This document shows positions 25,544 through 34,784 of a DNA stretch of 64,000 nucleotides, one piece after another. The DNA is from Bog-756 sp963845485. Its GTDB lineage: Bacteria; Actinomycetota; Acidimicrobiia; Acidimicrobiales; RAAP-2. The position numbers were made by a program, and so were the translations under genes. Each line of letters begins with the position of its first letter. Position 1 is the stretch's first letter. Location: positions 186,001 through 250,000 of the forward strand of contig CAWJSI010000014.1 in the NCBI GenBank assembly GCA_963845485.1. Direction: 5' to 3'. Below the pieces are notes generated by a model. It saw only the letters and a list, made by a program, of their open reading frames with translations. It had not been told where the DNA came from and did no database searches.

Positions 25544-26769
25544 GCTCGTTCAAGAACCCCGCTTGGCTGCCGTTCTCGGTCAGCGAGGCGGCCACGGCCG
25601 GCGACGCCACCGAAGACGATCTCGATACCGGCGAGGCATGGAACTACCTGCTGGAACACTTGAGGCGAACCGGTGAGATCGTGCTGTCCGACACGGTGCC
25701 CAGTGATCCGGTGGACAGGGCCTCGGGCTTCCGCCATCTCCTGGTGCTCCTAGGGGTGGGCATCGACGAACTCCTGAGGCGAGGGCTCGACCGGGTGCCG
25801 GCCATCAAGCCCTCCGGCATGGACGCCGCCTACAAGTGGGGGATGGAATGCCCCGACTGCATCTATGTGGGCTCGGCTCTGAAGGGCGGGACCACCTACC
25901 GACTGTGGGGCAACCGGGGATCGGCCAGGTACGTGGGCCTGCAGGTCATGGCCGGGATGGGGTCGACGGCCAACGCGTTGATCGACGAATTCGAGCTTGA
26001 TCCCGACGGGAACTTCGAGATCGTCCTCTCGGCCGAGCCCCACGAGGGCAACTGGATCCCACTCGACGAGAGTGCCACGATGCTGGTGGTTCGCCATTTC
26101 TTCTACGACTGGGAGCACGAGGTTCCGGTGACCATGTCCATCGAGCCACTCTCTGGACTCACCGACAACGGGGATCACGCACCGTCTGAGCCCAAGGCGG
26201 CCATAGCCCGTCAGGTGATCGCCCTCGGCGACTTCATGGAGGAGAATCTGAACTTCTTCCTGGGGTTCTCTAATCCCGAGTCGCCCAACACGTTCCTCCC
26301 GCCGCTGGATGGGACGGCAATGGGTGCCGCGGCCGAGAACCGCCCGGTGATCGGCTCGTGGAAGCTCGCGCCCGATGAGGCGCTGATCATCGAGGTGACC
26401 CCACCCGAGGGTCTCTACTGGAGCTACTCCCTCGGGAATATCTGGTGGGAGACGATCGACTACGGCAACCACCAGTCGAGCCTGAACGGCTTCCAGGCGG
26501 TGGTGGACGACGACGGGAAGGTGCGGGTGGTGGTGGCCCACCACGACCCCGGGGTGGCCAACTGGCTCGACACGGCCGGGCACAGTGAAGGGCCGATCAT
26601 TCTGCGCTGCGTGCGCACCGAGACCGCTCCGGTTCCCGAGACGAGGGTGGTGCCGTTCGATCGGCTGGCCGATGAGTTGCCGGCCGGCACGGTGAGGGTG
26701 ACGGCTGATGAGCGTCGAGCGGCCATCGGTATCCGCCAGCAGGCCGTGAGCCGGAGGTTCTCCCGATGA
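25540..26769 (+). CDS. DUF1214 domain protein
   Basis: A 409-residue protein whose C-terminal part (LYWSYSLGNIWWETIDY, NHQSSLNGFQ, HDPGVANWLDTAGHSEG) is the DUF1214 domain. No signal peptide is seen. DUF1214 proteins are common in actinobacteria, with no established reaction. ATG 25540 has a weak own ribosome site but overlaps the stop of the 11-residue leader ORF. The end overlaps the sulfotransferase start (ATGA), so the two are made together. A role in the same sulfated-product pathway is inferred. Confidence 0.8.
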   Translation: MSSFKNPAWLPFSVSEAATAGDATEDDLDTGEAWNYLLEHLRRTGEIVLSDTVPSDPVDRASGFRHLLVLLGVGIDELLRRGLDRVPAIKPSGMDAAYKWGMECPDCIYVGSALKGGTTYRLWGNRGSARYVGLQVMAGMGSTANALIDEFELDPDGNFEIVLSAEPHEGNWIPLDESATMLVVRHFFYDWEHEVPVTMSIEPLSGLTDNGDHAPSEPKAAIARQVIALGDFMEENLNFFLGFSNPESPNTFLPPLDGTAMGAAAENRPVIGSWKLAPDEALIIEVTPPEGLYWSYSLGNIWWETIDYGNHQSSLNGFQAVVDDDGKVRVVVAHHDPGVANWLDTAGHSEGPIILRCVRTETAPVPETRVVPFDRLADELPAGTVRVTADERRAAIGIRQQAVSRRFSR

Positions 26770-27911
26770 CGCTTGAAGTCGATCGCATCGAGGAGGAAGC
26801 GCGGACCCAGACCGGGCTCGACAACACCGGAGGGAATTACTACCGCGAAGGACTTGAGCGCCTGGTCACGGCCATGAACGAGGAGGGTGGGCTGACGGAG
26901 CTGGGCGAGGCCATGCAGCAGATGCGACTGAGCACGCTGCTGTCCGCTCGCCTGGGGATCGAAGAGACCTATCGTCTCCATCCCGAGATCGACGAGCAGG
27001 TCGTCGAGGGGCCGGTCTTCGTCATCGGCCTGCCACGCACGGGCACCACCGCCCTCAGCCAACTGGTGGCCGCTGACCCTCAGTTCCGGTCGTTGCGCAC
27101 ATGGGAGTCATCGGCACCGGTCCCTCCGCCGGAGACCGAGACCGAGCACACCGACCCCCGGATCGCGGCAACCGAGCAGGGGATCGCCATGATGGACGAG
27201 GCATTCCCGCTGATGCAGACGATGCACCACACCGAGGCCACTACGGCGACCGAATGCCAGGACCTCATGGGGATGAGCTTTCGGACTGCACACTTCGACG
27301 GCTTCGCCCGGGTGCCGTCCTACATGAGCTGGATCGTCGATGCCGACATGGCCGAGACCTACCGCTACCACCGGAGGGCGCTCCGTCTGCTCCAGTGGCA
27401 CTGTCCGCCGACTCTGTGGCACCTGAAGACCCCGGTGCACATGTTCGCCCTCGACGACCTGGTGGCGTCCTATCCCAACGCCCGTTTCCTCTGGAGCCAT
27501 CGCGATCCCACCAAGGTGCTGGGATCGGTGTGCAGCCTCATCCATTACACCCGCAGCTGGAGCAGCGACCGCGACGACTCATTCGAGTTGGGCGCTGACC
27601 AGCTCGATCGGTGGTGGGTGGCCGTCGAGCGGGCCATGGATTTTCGGGCCCGGGTGGGAGACGACCGGTTCGCCGACATCTCCTTCGCTGATCTCCAGAC
27701 AGATCCACTGGGTGCCCTGGAACGTGGATTCGACCGCATTGGCATTTCGTTCGATGCCGCGTCCCGCGCTTCGGTGGCCCAATGGGCCGGGCGCCACGAG
27801 CCCGGCAGCCAGGGCACGCACTCCTATCAGCTGTCCGATTTCGGTCTGGACCCCGATCGGATCAGGGAACGCTTCGCTCCCTACTGCGCCGCGTTCGATA
27901 TCGAGTCCTAG
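26766..27911 (+). CDS. PAPS-dependent sulfotransferase (Sulfotransfer_3-like)
   Basis: A 381-residue sulfotransferase. The 5'-phosphosulfate loop is VIGLPRTGTTALSQL (about residues 84-98), and the 3'-phosphate-binding segment is RFLWSHRDPTKVLGSVCSL. HLKTPVHMFALDDL also fits the family. It would transfer sulfate from PAPS to a hydroxyl or amine of an unknown small molecule or lipid. It is the last gene of the TetR-cysD-cysNC-DUF1214 operon. Confidence 0.9.
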   Translation: MTLEVDRIEEEARTQTGLDNTGGNYYREGLERLVTAMNEEGGLTELGEAMQQMRLSTLLSARLGIEETYRLHPEIDEQVVEGPVFVIGLPRTGTTALSQLVAADPQFRSLRTWESSAPVPPPETETEHTDPRIAATEQGIAMMDEAFPLMQTMHHTEATTATECQDLMGMSFRTAHFDGFARVPSYMSWIVDADMAETYRYHRRALRLLQWHCPPTLWHLKTPVHMFALDDLVASYPNARFLWSHRDPTKVLGSVCSLIHYTRSWSSDRDDSFELGADQLDRWWVAVERAMDFRARVGDDRFADISFADLQTDPLGALERGFDRIGISFDAASRASVAQWAGRHEPGSQGTHSYQLSDFGLDPDRIRERFAPYCAAFDIES

Positions 27912-28133
27912 CGGCGAGTCCTGGTACACCGGCGCAGTTCGGTGGGGTGCGCTCACCCCCGACTGTCCCTGACCGGTGTGCGATCGCACAGGAGGATTGC
28001 GGGTGGAGCGGGATGTCGTGGGTGCTCGGCTGACCTCGGCGAACCGTGGGACCGTCGTTCACCGCATCTTGCGCTGGCCTGCTCGAGAGGCGAGGGTGCG
28101 TGGGAGCACGTCGAGTCGAGGAGGAGGGTTCCC

Positions 28134-28433
28134 ATGGAGTACCTGGTCACCATGACCACCCACGTTCCGAGCGGTACCTCAGAGGGCGAAGTCGAGGAGC
28201 TACGGCACCGTGAGGCGGCGCACTCACGCCAACTCGCTGCAGATGGACACCTCCTCCGTCTCTGGCGTCCACCACTGCAGCCGGGTGAATGGCGGACTCT
28301 CGGCCTGTTCGCGGCAGTGGACGAGGGGGAACTCGAAGAGGTGCTCGCCTCCATGCCCTTGCGGGTGTGGCGCACCGATGAGGTTCTCGAACTGTCACCT
28401 CACCCGAACGACCCGGGTCGACCGGCCGGTTGA
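28134..28433 (+). CDS. muconolactone delta-isomerase family protein
   Basis: A 99-residue protein whose start MEYLVTMTTHVPSGTS, the block RHREAAHSRQLAADGHLLRLWRP, and the end PLRVWRTDEVLELSPHPNDP fit the muconolactone isomerase (MIase) family, usually 90-97 residues. GAGGAGG stands before ATG. No other beta-ketoadipate pathway genes are near, so the actual substrate is uncertain. It is 222 bases after the sulfotransferase and may have its own promoter. Confidence 0.8.
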   Translation: MEYLVTMTTHVPSGTSEGEVEELRHREAAHSRQLAADGHLLRLWRPPLQPGEWRTLGLFAAVDEGELEEVLASMPLRVWRTDEVLELSPHPNDPGRPAG

Positions 28434-28519
28434 TTCGGACCGTCCGGGGTCGGTGACTGAGAACAGGGCCCGCTCGCCTGTTCACCCCGGTTTTGCCCCT
28501 GTGGTCGTAGACCGCTCGC

Positions 28520-30496
28520 TCAGCGGGAGGACCCTTGGGCGACGACCAGCTTGTAGACGGCGATCGTACCGACACCCTGCCAGACCGTCCGGATCTGTAC
28601 GAAGCCCCGTCCGGCCGCGGCCGGCACCGTGAACCTTCGGGTCAAGATGCCTCGTGTCGCCCCGGTGTCCTGCAGTGCGCCATGGGCCAGTGTGACGGTG
28701 TTCGCGCCGTTGGGATTGCTCTCCACCACCACGTCCCAGGTGCCGGCGGTCGGGCTCATCGGCCCGGTCGCTCGGTAGTAGAGGGAGAAGCGGTAGGTGC
28801 GGGGAACGAGGGCGAGATTGCCCGGGCCATACGTCAAGTAGCCGGCTGCATCGCCGGGCGCACTGGCCACTCGTGCCGTTCCGACCACCGATCCGGTGAT
28901 GCCCGGCAGTTGCCCTCCGGGAAACACGAGTTTGGGGGTGGGCGGCGTCCTCCCTGTCGCGTACAGGACGACCCCGACGCCGCCGAGGACAAGCACCGCG
29001 GCGATCAGTCTCCGTCCGTCGAATCGCCGGGCCAGCCCGAGGGCCACTGCCACCAGGACCACGACCAGGAGGATGGCGGTCAGATTGGGCCCGTAGCGAA
29101 AGGCCCAGGCGCGGGAGTAGAGGGCAGGAAGGAAGCGGGCGACCGGCCCGTACAGCGATGGATAGTCCCGGAGCCACTCCGAGGACGCTTGGTTGTAGAA
29201 GTCGAAGCGGCTACCGACGTACTGGGTGAGGAACCAGATCTGGAGGAGGATGCTCCCGGTCACGAGGACGGTCGCCCACTTGGGGGCCAGTTTCCAGAGC
29301 TTCGCCATTCCGATCACGGTCGGGTAGGTGAGGATGACGGCCCCGCTCCATACGAAACGCCCGGCGAAGCTTCCTCCCCCGTACCAGTTGGGATGCATGG
29401 CGTTGGGGACAACGAAGCTGAGGTACAGGGCAATGGCCAACAGGGCCCAGCGTTGTCGTCGTGCGGCCGCACGAACCATTTCGAACGCCCCGACGACCAG
29501 AAGTGGCTGTTGGAGGAAGATTCCCTGGAGACGATCGACGTGGAGACCGAAAAACACCATTACCGCAGTCGTTCCCGGTTTCAGGGAGTCGCTCGACGTA
29601 TACGGCCCGAGTACGTGGCCGTAGGCGTAGTCGTTGAATCCGGCCAGGAGTAGGAAGGAGACACCGAGAATGCCGACCAAGAGGTACAACCGGCGAAACT
29701 GTCCTCCCTTCCAGAAGGTGTAGCCAAGGGCGGCGGCACCGATCACCGCCGGGAGCGCGTACTTCACCTGGAGCCACGGTTGGATGGCGAGCAGCAGGGC
29801 CAGGGCGACATCGGTCGCTAGGCGACGGCTCTTGTTCCGCGCCGCGCACGCGGCAAGTACCACCAATGAGATGACGCCGGCGGGTATGTCTGGATAGACC
29901 TGGCTTGCCGCAGTGACGAACGGCAGGGCGAAGCAGATTGCCGCGGCCGTCAACAGGGCGCGGGGCCGAGAACTGATGCGACCGAGGGCGGTCCACGCGA
30001 CCACGATGACGATGATGCCGCTGAGCAGGATGAGACTGACCTTTGCGCCGGTATCTCCGCCGATCCAGAACCCTGGGACCATCAGAAGCGGTAACCCGAT
30101 GTTGTGGATACTGAATCGACCGTGCGGCCCAACCAAGATCTGTGCGTTGGCCGCCGATGGTACCGATCCGGGGGGCGCCAAGCTGTAAGGAGCGATCTCG
30201 GGATGATTGAACTCCGCCTCATAGGGACGAGTCAGCTCAAACGTGTGATCGTGGACGATGCCACTGGTCATGATCAGATAATGGGGCTCGTCTCCGAAGA
30301 CCGGATACCAATTCTGACTCTGCCACCGTCCGAACACTCCGAACGTAAGGATGTAGTAGACGACGAGGAGGATAAAGACGGCCCGCACCTTGCGCCGGTG
30401 GGCCTGTCGATCGGTCCGGTGCCCCACGGTGGCTTCAGGATCATCCGCTGGGCTGAGCTCACCTGTGACCGCCACCGAGCCCACGGAGGTATCCAA
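28520..30496 (-). CDS. GT-C-type membrane glycosyltransferase-like protein
   Basis: A 658-residue membrane protein with about 11-12 hydrophobic helices (first at about 39-57) and a C-terminal soluble region (about 510-658) rich in beta strands, probably outside the membrane. The acidic motif FGDEPHYL in the first long loop is where GT-C enzymes keep their catalytic Asp/Glu. That motif and topology suggest a polyprenyl-phosphate-sugar-dependent transferase, but neither donor nor acceptor can be named. The start is TTG 30496, or GTG 30484; neither has a strong ribosome site. Confidence 0.7.
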   Translation of the reverse strand: MDTSVGSVAVTGELSPADDPEATVGHRTDRQAHRRKVRAVFILLVVYYILTFGVFGRWQSQNWYPVFGDEPHYLIMTSGIVHDHTFELTRPYEAEFNHPEIAPYSLAPPGSVPSAANAQILVGPHGRFSIHNIGLPLLMVPGFWIGGDTGAKVSLILLSGIIVIVVAWTALGRISSRPRALLTAAAICFALPFVTAASQVYPDIPAGVISLVVLAACAARNKSRRLATDVALALLLAIQPWLQVKYALPAVIGAAALGYTFWKGGQFRRLYLLVGILGVSFLLLAGFNDYAYGHVLGPYTSSDSLKPGTTAVMVFFGLHVDRLQGIFLQQPLLVVGAFEMVRAAARRQRWALLAIALYLSFVVPNAMHPNWYGGGSFAGRFVWSGAVILTYPTVIGMAKLWKLAPKWATVLVTGSILLQIWFLTQYVGSRFDFYNQASSEWLRDYPSLYGPVARFLPALYSRAWAFRYGPNLTAILLVVVLVAVALGLARRFDGRRLIAAVLVLGGVGVVLYATGRTPPTPKLVFPGGQLPGITGSVVGTARVASAPGDAAGYLTYGPGNLALVPRTYRFSLYYRATGPMSPTAGTWDVVVESNPNGANTVTLAHGALQDTGATRGILTRRFTVPAAAGRGFVQIRTVWQGVGTIAVYKLVVAQGSSR

Positions 30497-30976
30497 TCAC
30501 ACCGGCTGCACCACCCCAAGTCAAAGCGGGCCTCGACCTGCTTGTCTCAACGCACCGCTAGCGGTCCGCCGCCTGCGGACCAGAGGGTCGACGGTCGGCC
30601 GGAGCCGTTGATCGAGCGTTCCAATGGTCGAGACGATTGGGTGGGCGATCACGGCCACGAGCAGGATGTCGAAAGCATCGCCAGGGTCGATCGCCAGATT
30701 GTCGCAGTGGGGGGTCGTGTGCCCGTCAGGCTCTCGAGCACTCGCTCGTTGCGGGGACAACCAGTTCCGAGTACCTCCACGTTGGGATCGGGCCGACCCG
30801 CCCTCCTCAAGAGGTTGGGGGCTGGGGAGATCGTGACCAAACTCGTTCCGCCTTGAACCGAAGCCGGCATGTCTCTGCCGTCGATAGATTTGTAGGTAGA
30901 GATCGGAATCAGAAATGCAGCTTCGTTTATGCGGGTTCGCTACCAGGCCCCGCTCATTAGGGACTTGGAGCAGAGA
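30497..30976. other. 480-base gap with no confident gene
   Basis: Upstream of both flanking genes. On the minus strand, two overlapping frames give protein-like stretches (for example AFDILLVAVIAHPIVSTIG near 30.6 kb), but no complete gene, start or family could be recognised. It may contain a decayed gene and two divergent promoters. Confidence 0.3.
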
Positions 30977-31408
30977 ATGAACTTTCAGGGTGCCTTGATT
31001 AACGTGACCGATCTTGACCGCTCGATTGACTTCTATCGTGAGGTGCTCGGATTCGCCCTGTTGTCCCACAAGGAACAATTGGCAGCGCTGAGTGCACCGG
31101 GCAATGCCAACGCCCAGATCCTCGTTCTGCGGGCTTTTGGGAGCAGCCCCATGGGAGGCGCTCGTCACATTGGCCTCCGAGCATTCCTGTTGGAAATCGA
31201 GTCGGCCGATCAACTGGAGCGGATCGCCGTCGATCTGGAGGCTCGAAAGCTTCTCGTCGGGCGAAGGGAGCACACAGAGTGGAGTGCCGTCGTAGGCCGC
31301 GATCCGGATGGGGTGGCGGTGGCCGTGGCGTGGCATTCCGGCGGAGAGCAGAATACTGAGAACACCTGGCGGGATCTTGATGATTTTCTTTACGGAATCG
31401 GCGAGTAG
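30977..31408 (+). CDS. glyoxalase/VOC-family protein
   Basis: A 143-residue single-domain vicinal-oxygen-chelate protein. INVTDLDRSIDFYREVLGF is the standard opening beta-alpha unit, and RDPDGVAVAVAWHSG is the closing strand. Metal ligands are not conserved in an obvious way. GGAG lies about 10 bases before ATG 30977, so the longer frame from 30929 is rejected. Substrate unknown; possible roles are aldehyde detoxification or resistance. Confidence 0.82.
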   Translation: MNFQGALINVTDLDRSIDFYREVLGFALLSHKEQLAALSAPGNANAQILVLRAFGSSPMGGARHIGLRAFLLEIESADQLERIAVDLEARKLLVGRREHTEWSAVVGRDPDGVAVAVAWHSGGEQNTENTWRDLDDFLYGIGE

Positions 31409-31481
31409 GCGAAGGCTGTCTCTGCCCGATCCCTTGAGAGATCAACCCAGCCCGGAGCCGCTGGATCGAAGGGAGCACTAG

Positions 31482-32102
31482 TTGCGAGAAGACATTGTTG
31501 TTGGAGCCACGTTTCCCGACTATCAGCTCGAAGACCAAGCGGGGGTCCGTCGAAAGCTCTCCGAACTCCAGGGCGGCAATCCCATGGTCCTCCATCTGTC
31601 GCGAGGAGCGTACGACCCCAAAGAGCACCGCTTCCTGAGGAATCTGGTGGACCGCTACCCCGAGTTCCGGGTGGCCTACACCCGACTGGTGGTCATCTCC
31701 ACCGACAACCCACTCAGTCTCAACGAGTTCCGTGACTCCTTGGGTGCCCCGTGGCCCTTTTTGGGTGACCCCGACCGGACCGTGCAACAGGACCTCGGCA
31801 TCGAGGAGTACACGGATCCTCACAATCCGATGATCCCTCACACCTTTGTGTTGGAGCCGGGGCTTCGGATTCACAAGATCTACAACGGATACTGGTACTG
31901 GGGCCGGCCGACGATGGATGAGCTCCACGTGGATCTTCGGGCCGTTCTCCAAAAGATCCGTCCGGACTTCGATTTGGGGGCACCCGGCCTCCGCGAGGCG
32001 TGGGATCGGGGGGATCGAGACCTGTTCCTAGTCGACACCCTCGATGCGCCGATCCGATTCACCGAGGGTGGAACGATTGGGATCAAACGTGGTGATCTCT
32101 AG
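31482..32102 (+). CDS. peroxiredoxin-like (AhpC/TSA) protein lacking the catalytic cysteine
   Basis: A 206-residue thioredoxin-fold protein: GATFPDYQLEDQAGVRRKLSEL opens the domain, and LVVISTDNPLSLNEF, WPFLGDPDRTVQQDLGI and PHTFVLEPGLRIHKIYNGYW follow as in the AhpC/TSA or redoxin family. The peroxidatic cysteine site after strand 3 reads HLSRGAYDPKEH, and the protein has no cysteine at all. It therefore cannot act as a normal peroxidase. The TTG start follows GGGAG. It is 73 bases downstream of the VOC gene. Confidence 0.78.
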   Translation: MREDIVVGATFPDYQLEDQAGVRRKLSELQGGNPMVLHLSRGAYDPKEHRFLRNLVDRYPEFRVAYTRLVVISTDNPLSLNEFRDSLGAPWPFLGDPDRTVQQDLGIEEYTDPHNPMIPHTFVLEPGLRIHKIYNGYWYWGRPTMDELHVDLRAVLQKIRPDFDLGAPGLREAWDRGDRDLFLVDTLDAPIRFTEGGTIGIKRGDL

Positions 32103-32134
32103 CGGGGACCGGACAGCCGAGGCGGCTAAGGGCC

Positions 32135-32773
32135 ATGGTGAGGGCTCGGCGTAAGACGCTTGAGCGCGCGTTCTACGAGCGGCCCGCCCCGTTGGTGGCC
32201 GGTGAGCTCATCGGAAAGGTCTTCGCCTATGGACCGCTGAGCGGGCGAATCGTCGAGGTAGAGGCCTACGACGAGAAGGAGCCGGCAAGCCATGGCTACT
32301 CCGGACCCAAGAAGAGCAATGCCACATTGTTCGGTCCGCCGGGGCGCCTCGAGATCTACCTCTCCTACGGGATCAACTACCTGGCCAACGTGGTCTGTCA
32401 GCCGGTTGGTGTCGGCTCCGGCATCCTCATCCGGGCGCTGGAACCGCTCACCGGCGTTGAGGCAATGAGGGCGAACCGGGGCGACCCCAAAGACTCCGAT
32501 CGCCGGCTGTGCAGTGGGCCGGGCCGACTGTGCAAGGCCTTTGGCCTGAATGGGGAGGACAACAATACGGATCTGGTGGTCGGGAAGGTTCGGATCCTCG
32601 ACGATCGCATCGCACTTCCGTACGCCAGAAGCGCTCGGATTGGCGTGTCGGCAGGCCAGGACCTTGATTGGCGTTTCTATGTCGAGAACAATCCGAGCGT
32701 TTCTGTGGGCCGAAGCACGAGACGGGCCAGTTCACCAGCCCCGGACGCCACCCACGTGGAGCATCATGATTGA
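32135..32773 (+). CDS. 3-methyladenine DNA glycosylase (AAG/MPG family)
   Basis: A 212-residue base-excision repair enzyme. GRIVEVEAYDEKEPASHGYSG carries the catalytic glutamate region, and YLSYGINYLANVVCQ, ILIRALEPLTG, LCSGPGRLCKAFGL and GVSAGQDLDWRFYV are family blocks in the right order. Length matches bacterial MPG proteins (about 190-210). It removes alkylated purines from DNA. It follows the peroxiredoxin-like gene by 32 bases, fitting a stress-protection group. Confidence 0.93.
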   Translation: MVRARRKTLERAFYERPAPLVAGELIGKVFAYGPLSGRIVEVEAYDEKEPASHGYSGPKKSNATLFGPPGRLEIYLSYGINYLANVVCQPVGVGSGILIRALEPLTGVEAMRANRGDPKDSDRRLCSGPGRLCKAFGLNGEDNNTDLVVGKVRILDDRIALPYARSARIGVSAGQDLDWRFYVENNPSVSVGRSTRRASSPAPDATHVEHHD

Positions 32774-32854
32774 GGCGGTAGCTGCAGGCATGCAGCGAAT
32801 CTGACGTCTTCCTCATCATGACGGCCACCAAGGTCGCCGGCCAGTCGGTCTGGC

Positions 32855-34717
32855 TCAATCGGTCTCCATCTCCGCCTCGATGAGTTGAGAGACCGCATCG
32901 ATCAATGCCAGATGGGTGAAGGCCTGGGGAAAATTCCCGAGATGCTCTCCGGTGCTGGCATCGATCTCTTCGGCGTAGAGATGCAGCGGTCCGGCGAAGG
33001 AGAGCAGCTTCTTGCAGAGGGCCCGCGCCCGATCGAGCTCACCGATCATGGCCAATGCCGAGACCAGCCACCATGAGCAGATTGTGAAGGTTCCTTCCTT
33101 CCCCTCAAATCCGGTGTCAGTGGTGTCGACCTTGTAACGGAGGACGAGCCCGTCTTCGGTGAGTTCGTCGGCGATGGCCAGGACTGTCGCCTTCACCGAT
33201 TCGTGGTCGGGAGAGAGAAATCCCATGATGGGGATGAGGAGCAAGGACGCATCGAGATCGTCATTCTCGTAAGCCTGCCGGAATCTGCCGCCGGAACCGA
33301 CGCCCTTGGCCAGGATGTCGGCCTTCAGTCTGTCGGCCGCTTCGCTCCAGCGCTCCGCGCGTCCGGAATCACCTCGCCTCCGGGCCAGATCAGCGCCACG
33401 GTCCGCCGCCACCCAACAAAGCACGGCCGACGCGGTGAAGTGCTGGGGTTCACCCCGGATCTCCCAGATCCCCTGGTCGGCATCCCCGCTGTGGGAAATG
33501 GCATCTTCCACCAACGCGGCCAGACCCTCCCACACTGGAGGGGCGATCTGCGCCGCACCCCGCTTGAAGTGCTGGTCCACGCCGTCGAGGAGCATGCCCC
33601 ACACATCGTTTTGGTGCTGGTCCCAGGCACCATTGCCGACCCGGACCGGACGAGCCCCGTCGTAGCCGCTGAGATGGTCGAGCGTTGACTCGGTCAGGTC
33701 CCGCTCGCCACCGATCCCGTACATGATCTGGAGTTCAAAGGATTGGTCGAGCTTCCCTTGGCCGATGCTCTCGAGCACGAATGCGAAGTACTCGAGCGCT
33801 TCCCAATCGAAACCCAGTCGATAGAGCGACCGCAACATGAAGCCGGTATCCCTGATCCATGTGAAGCGGTAGTCCCAGTTGCGGGTGCCTCCCGGAGTCT
33901 CGGGGAGGGATGTCGTGGACGCGGCCATGATGGCTCCGGTGGGAGCGAAGCTCAGGCCCTTCAACGTCAGGGCGCTTCGTTCGATATACGGTCGCCATGG
34001 GTGATCGGGGAAGGTACCGGTGGCAAGCCAGTCACGCCAGAAGGCCACCGTGGATTCGAGATCCCGGTTTGCTTCGCCCTGAGTGGTCGGAGGATCTCCA
34101 CCCCACGACAGGGAGATGAAGCTCTCCTCGCCCTCGGAAAGGCTGGTGCGCCCGTAGCACCGGGCTCCGACGAGGCCGAGCCGAAGACTGCTGACCACCA
34201 CTAGGGATAGCTTGCCTTCGGAATCGGAATCGTGCACTGTCGCTGAGCTGTACCCGTCATCGTCGTAGGACCACTGACCGGTAGTTGCGCCATACTCGAA
34301 CAGAGGGACGCAGGACGCGTCGATCTCCACCCTGCCTGAGATGCATTTTGCCGTGCGGAGAAGGACTCCGGATGCCGCCGCATCCGTAGGTGCCCGCCGG
34401 TAGCCAGGCCGCCGGGCGCCACCGCCTGTCTTGCGTACTACAAGGAGGTCGTTCACCACCAGCCAACCCGAGGGCGTGTGCCATGTGGTCTCGACCACCA
34501 TGGTGCCGGGGATGTACCGCCGTTGATGGGGAACGGTTGTGTGTGCGGGTCCAAACCGGAATGAACCTGCTCCCCGGTCGAGTAGTGCCCCGAAGACACT
34601 CGGCGAGTCCGGTCGGGGCAGGCACAGCCATTCGACCGATCCATCCGGTGCGATGAGGCAGTTGTCCTCGCAGTCGGAGAGGAACGCGTACTCGGCGATC
34701 GGGGGGAAGTCACTCAT
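32855..34717 (-). CDS. glycoside hydrolase family 15 protein (trehalase/glucoamylase type)
   Basis: A 620-residue GH15 enzyme. The N-terminal DUF5911-like part begins PPIAEYAFLSDCEDNCLIAPDGSVEWLCLPRPD. The (alpha/alpha)6 barrel carries GGTRNWDYRFTWIRDTGF, the catalytic-acid segment GIWEIRGEPQHFTAS, and the catalytic-base segment EEIDASTGEHLGNFPQAFTHLAL near the end. Actinobacterial members of this layout are mostly trehalases, so alpha,alpha-trehalose hydrolysis is likely. No signal peptide. AAGGAGT precedes ATG. Confidence 0.9.
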   Translation of the reverse strand: MSDFPPIAEYAFLSDCEDNCLIAPDGSVEWLCLPRPDSPSVFGALLDRGAGSFRFGPAHTTVPHQRRYIPGTMVVETTWHTPSGWLVVNDLLVVRKTGGGARRPGYRRAPTDAAASGVLLRTAKCISGRVEIDASCVPLFEYGATTGQWSYDDDGYSSATVHDSDSEGKLSLVVVSSLRLGLVGARCYGRTSLSEGEESFISLSWGGDPPTTQGEANRDLESTVAFWRDWLATGTFPDHPWRPYIERSALTLKGLSFAPTGAIMAASTTSLPETPGGTRNWDYRFTWIRDTGFMLRSLYRLGFDWEALEYFAFVLESIGQGKLDQSFELQIMYGIGGERDLTESTLDHLSGYDGARPVRVGNGAWDQHQNDVWGMLLDGVDQHFKRGAAQIAPPVWEGLAALVEDAISHSGDADQGIWEIRGEPQHFTASAVLCWVAADRGADLARRRGDSGRAERWSEAADRLKADILAKGVGSGGRFRQAYENDDLDASLLLIPIMGFLSPDHESVKATVLAIADELTEDGLVLRYKVDTTDTGFEGKEGTFTICSWWLVSALAMIGELDRARALCKKLLSFAGPLHLYAEEIDASTGEHLGNFPQAFTHLALIDAVSQLIEAEMETD

Positions 34718-34784
34718 AGCCAGGTACTCCTTGTTCGAGGGACAGCAGGACGCTCACGATCCGGAGGGAGACAGAACGCAAGGC

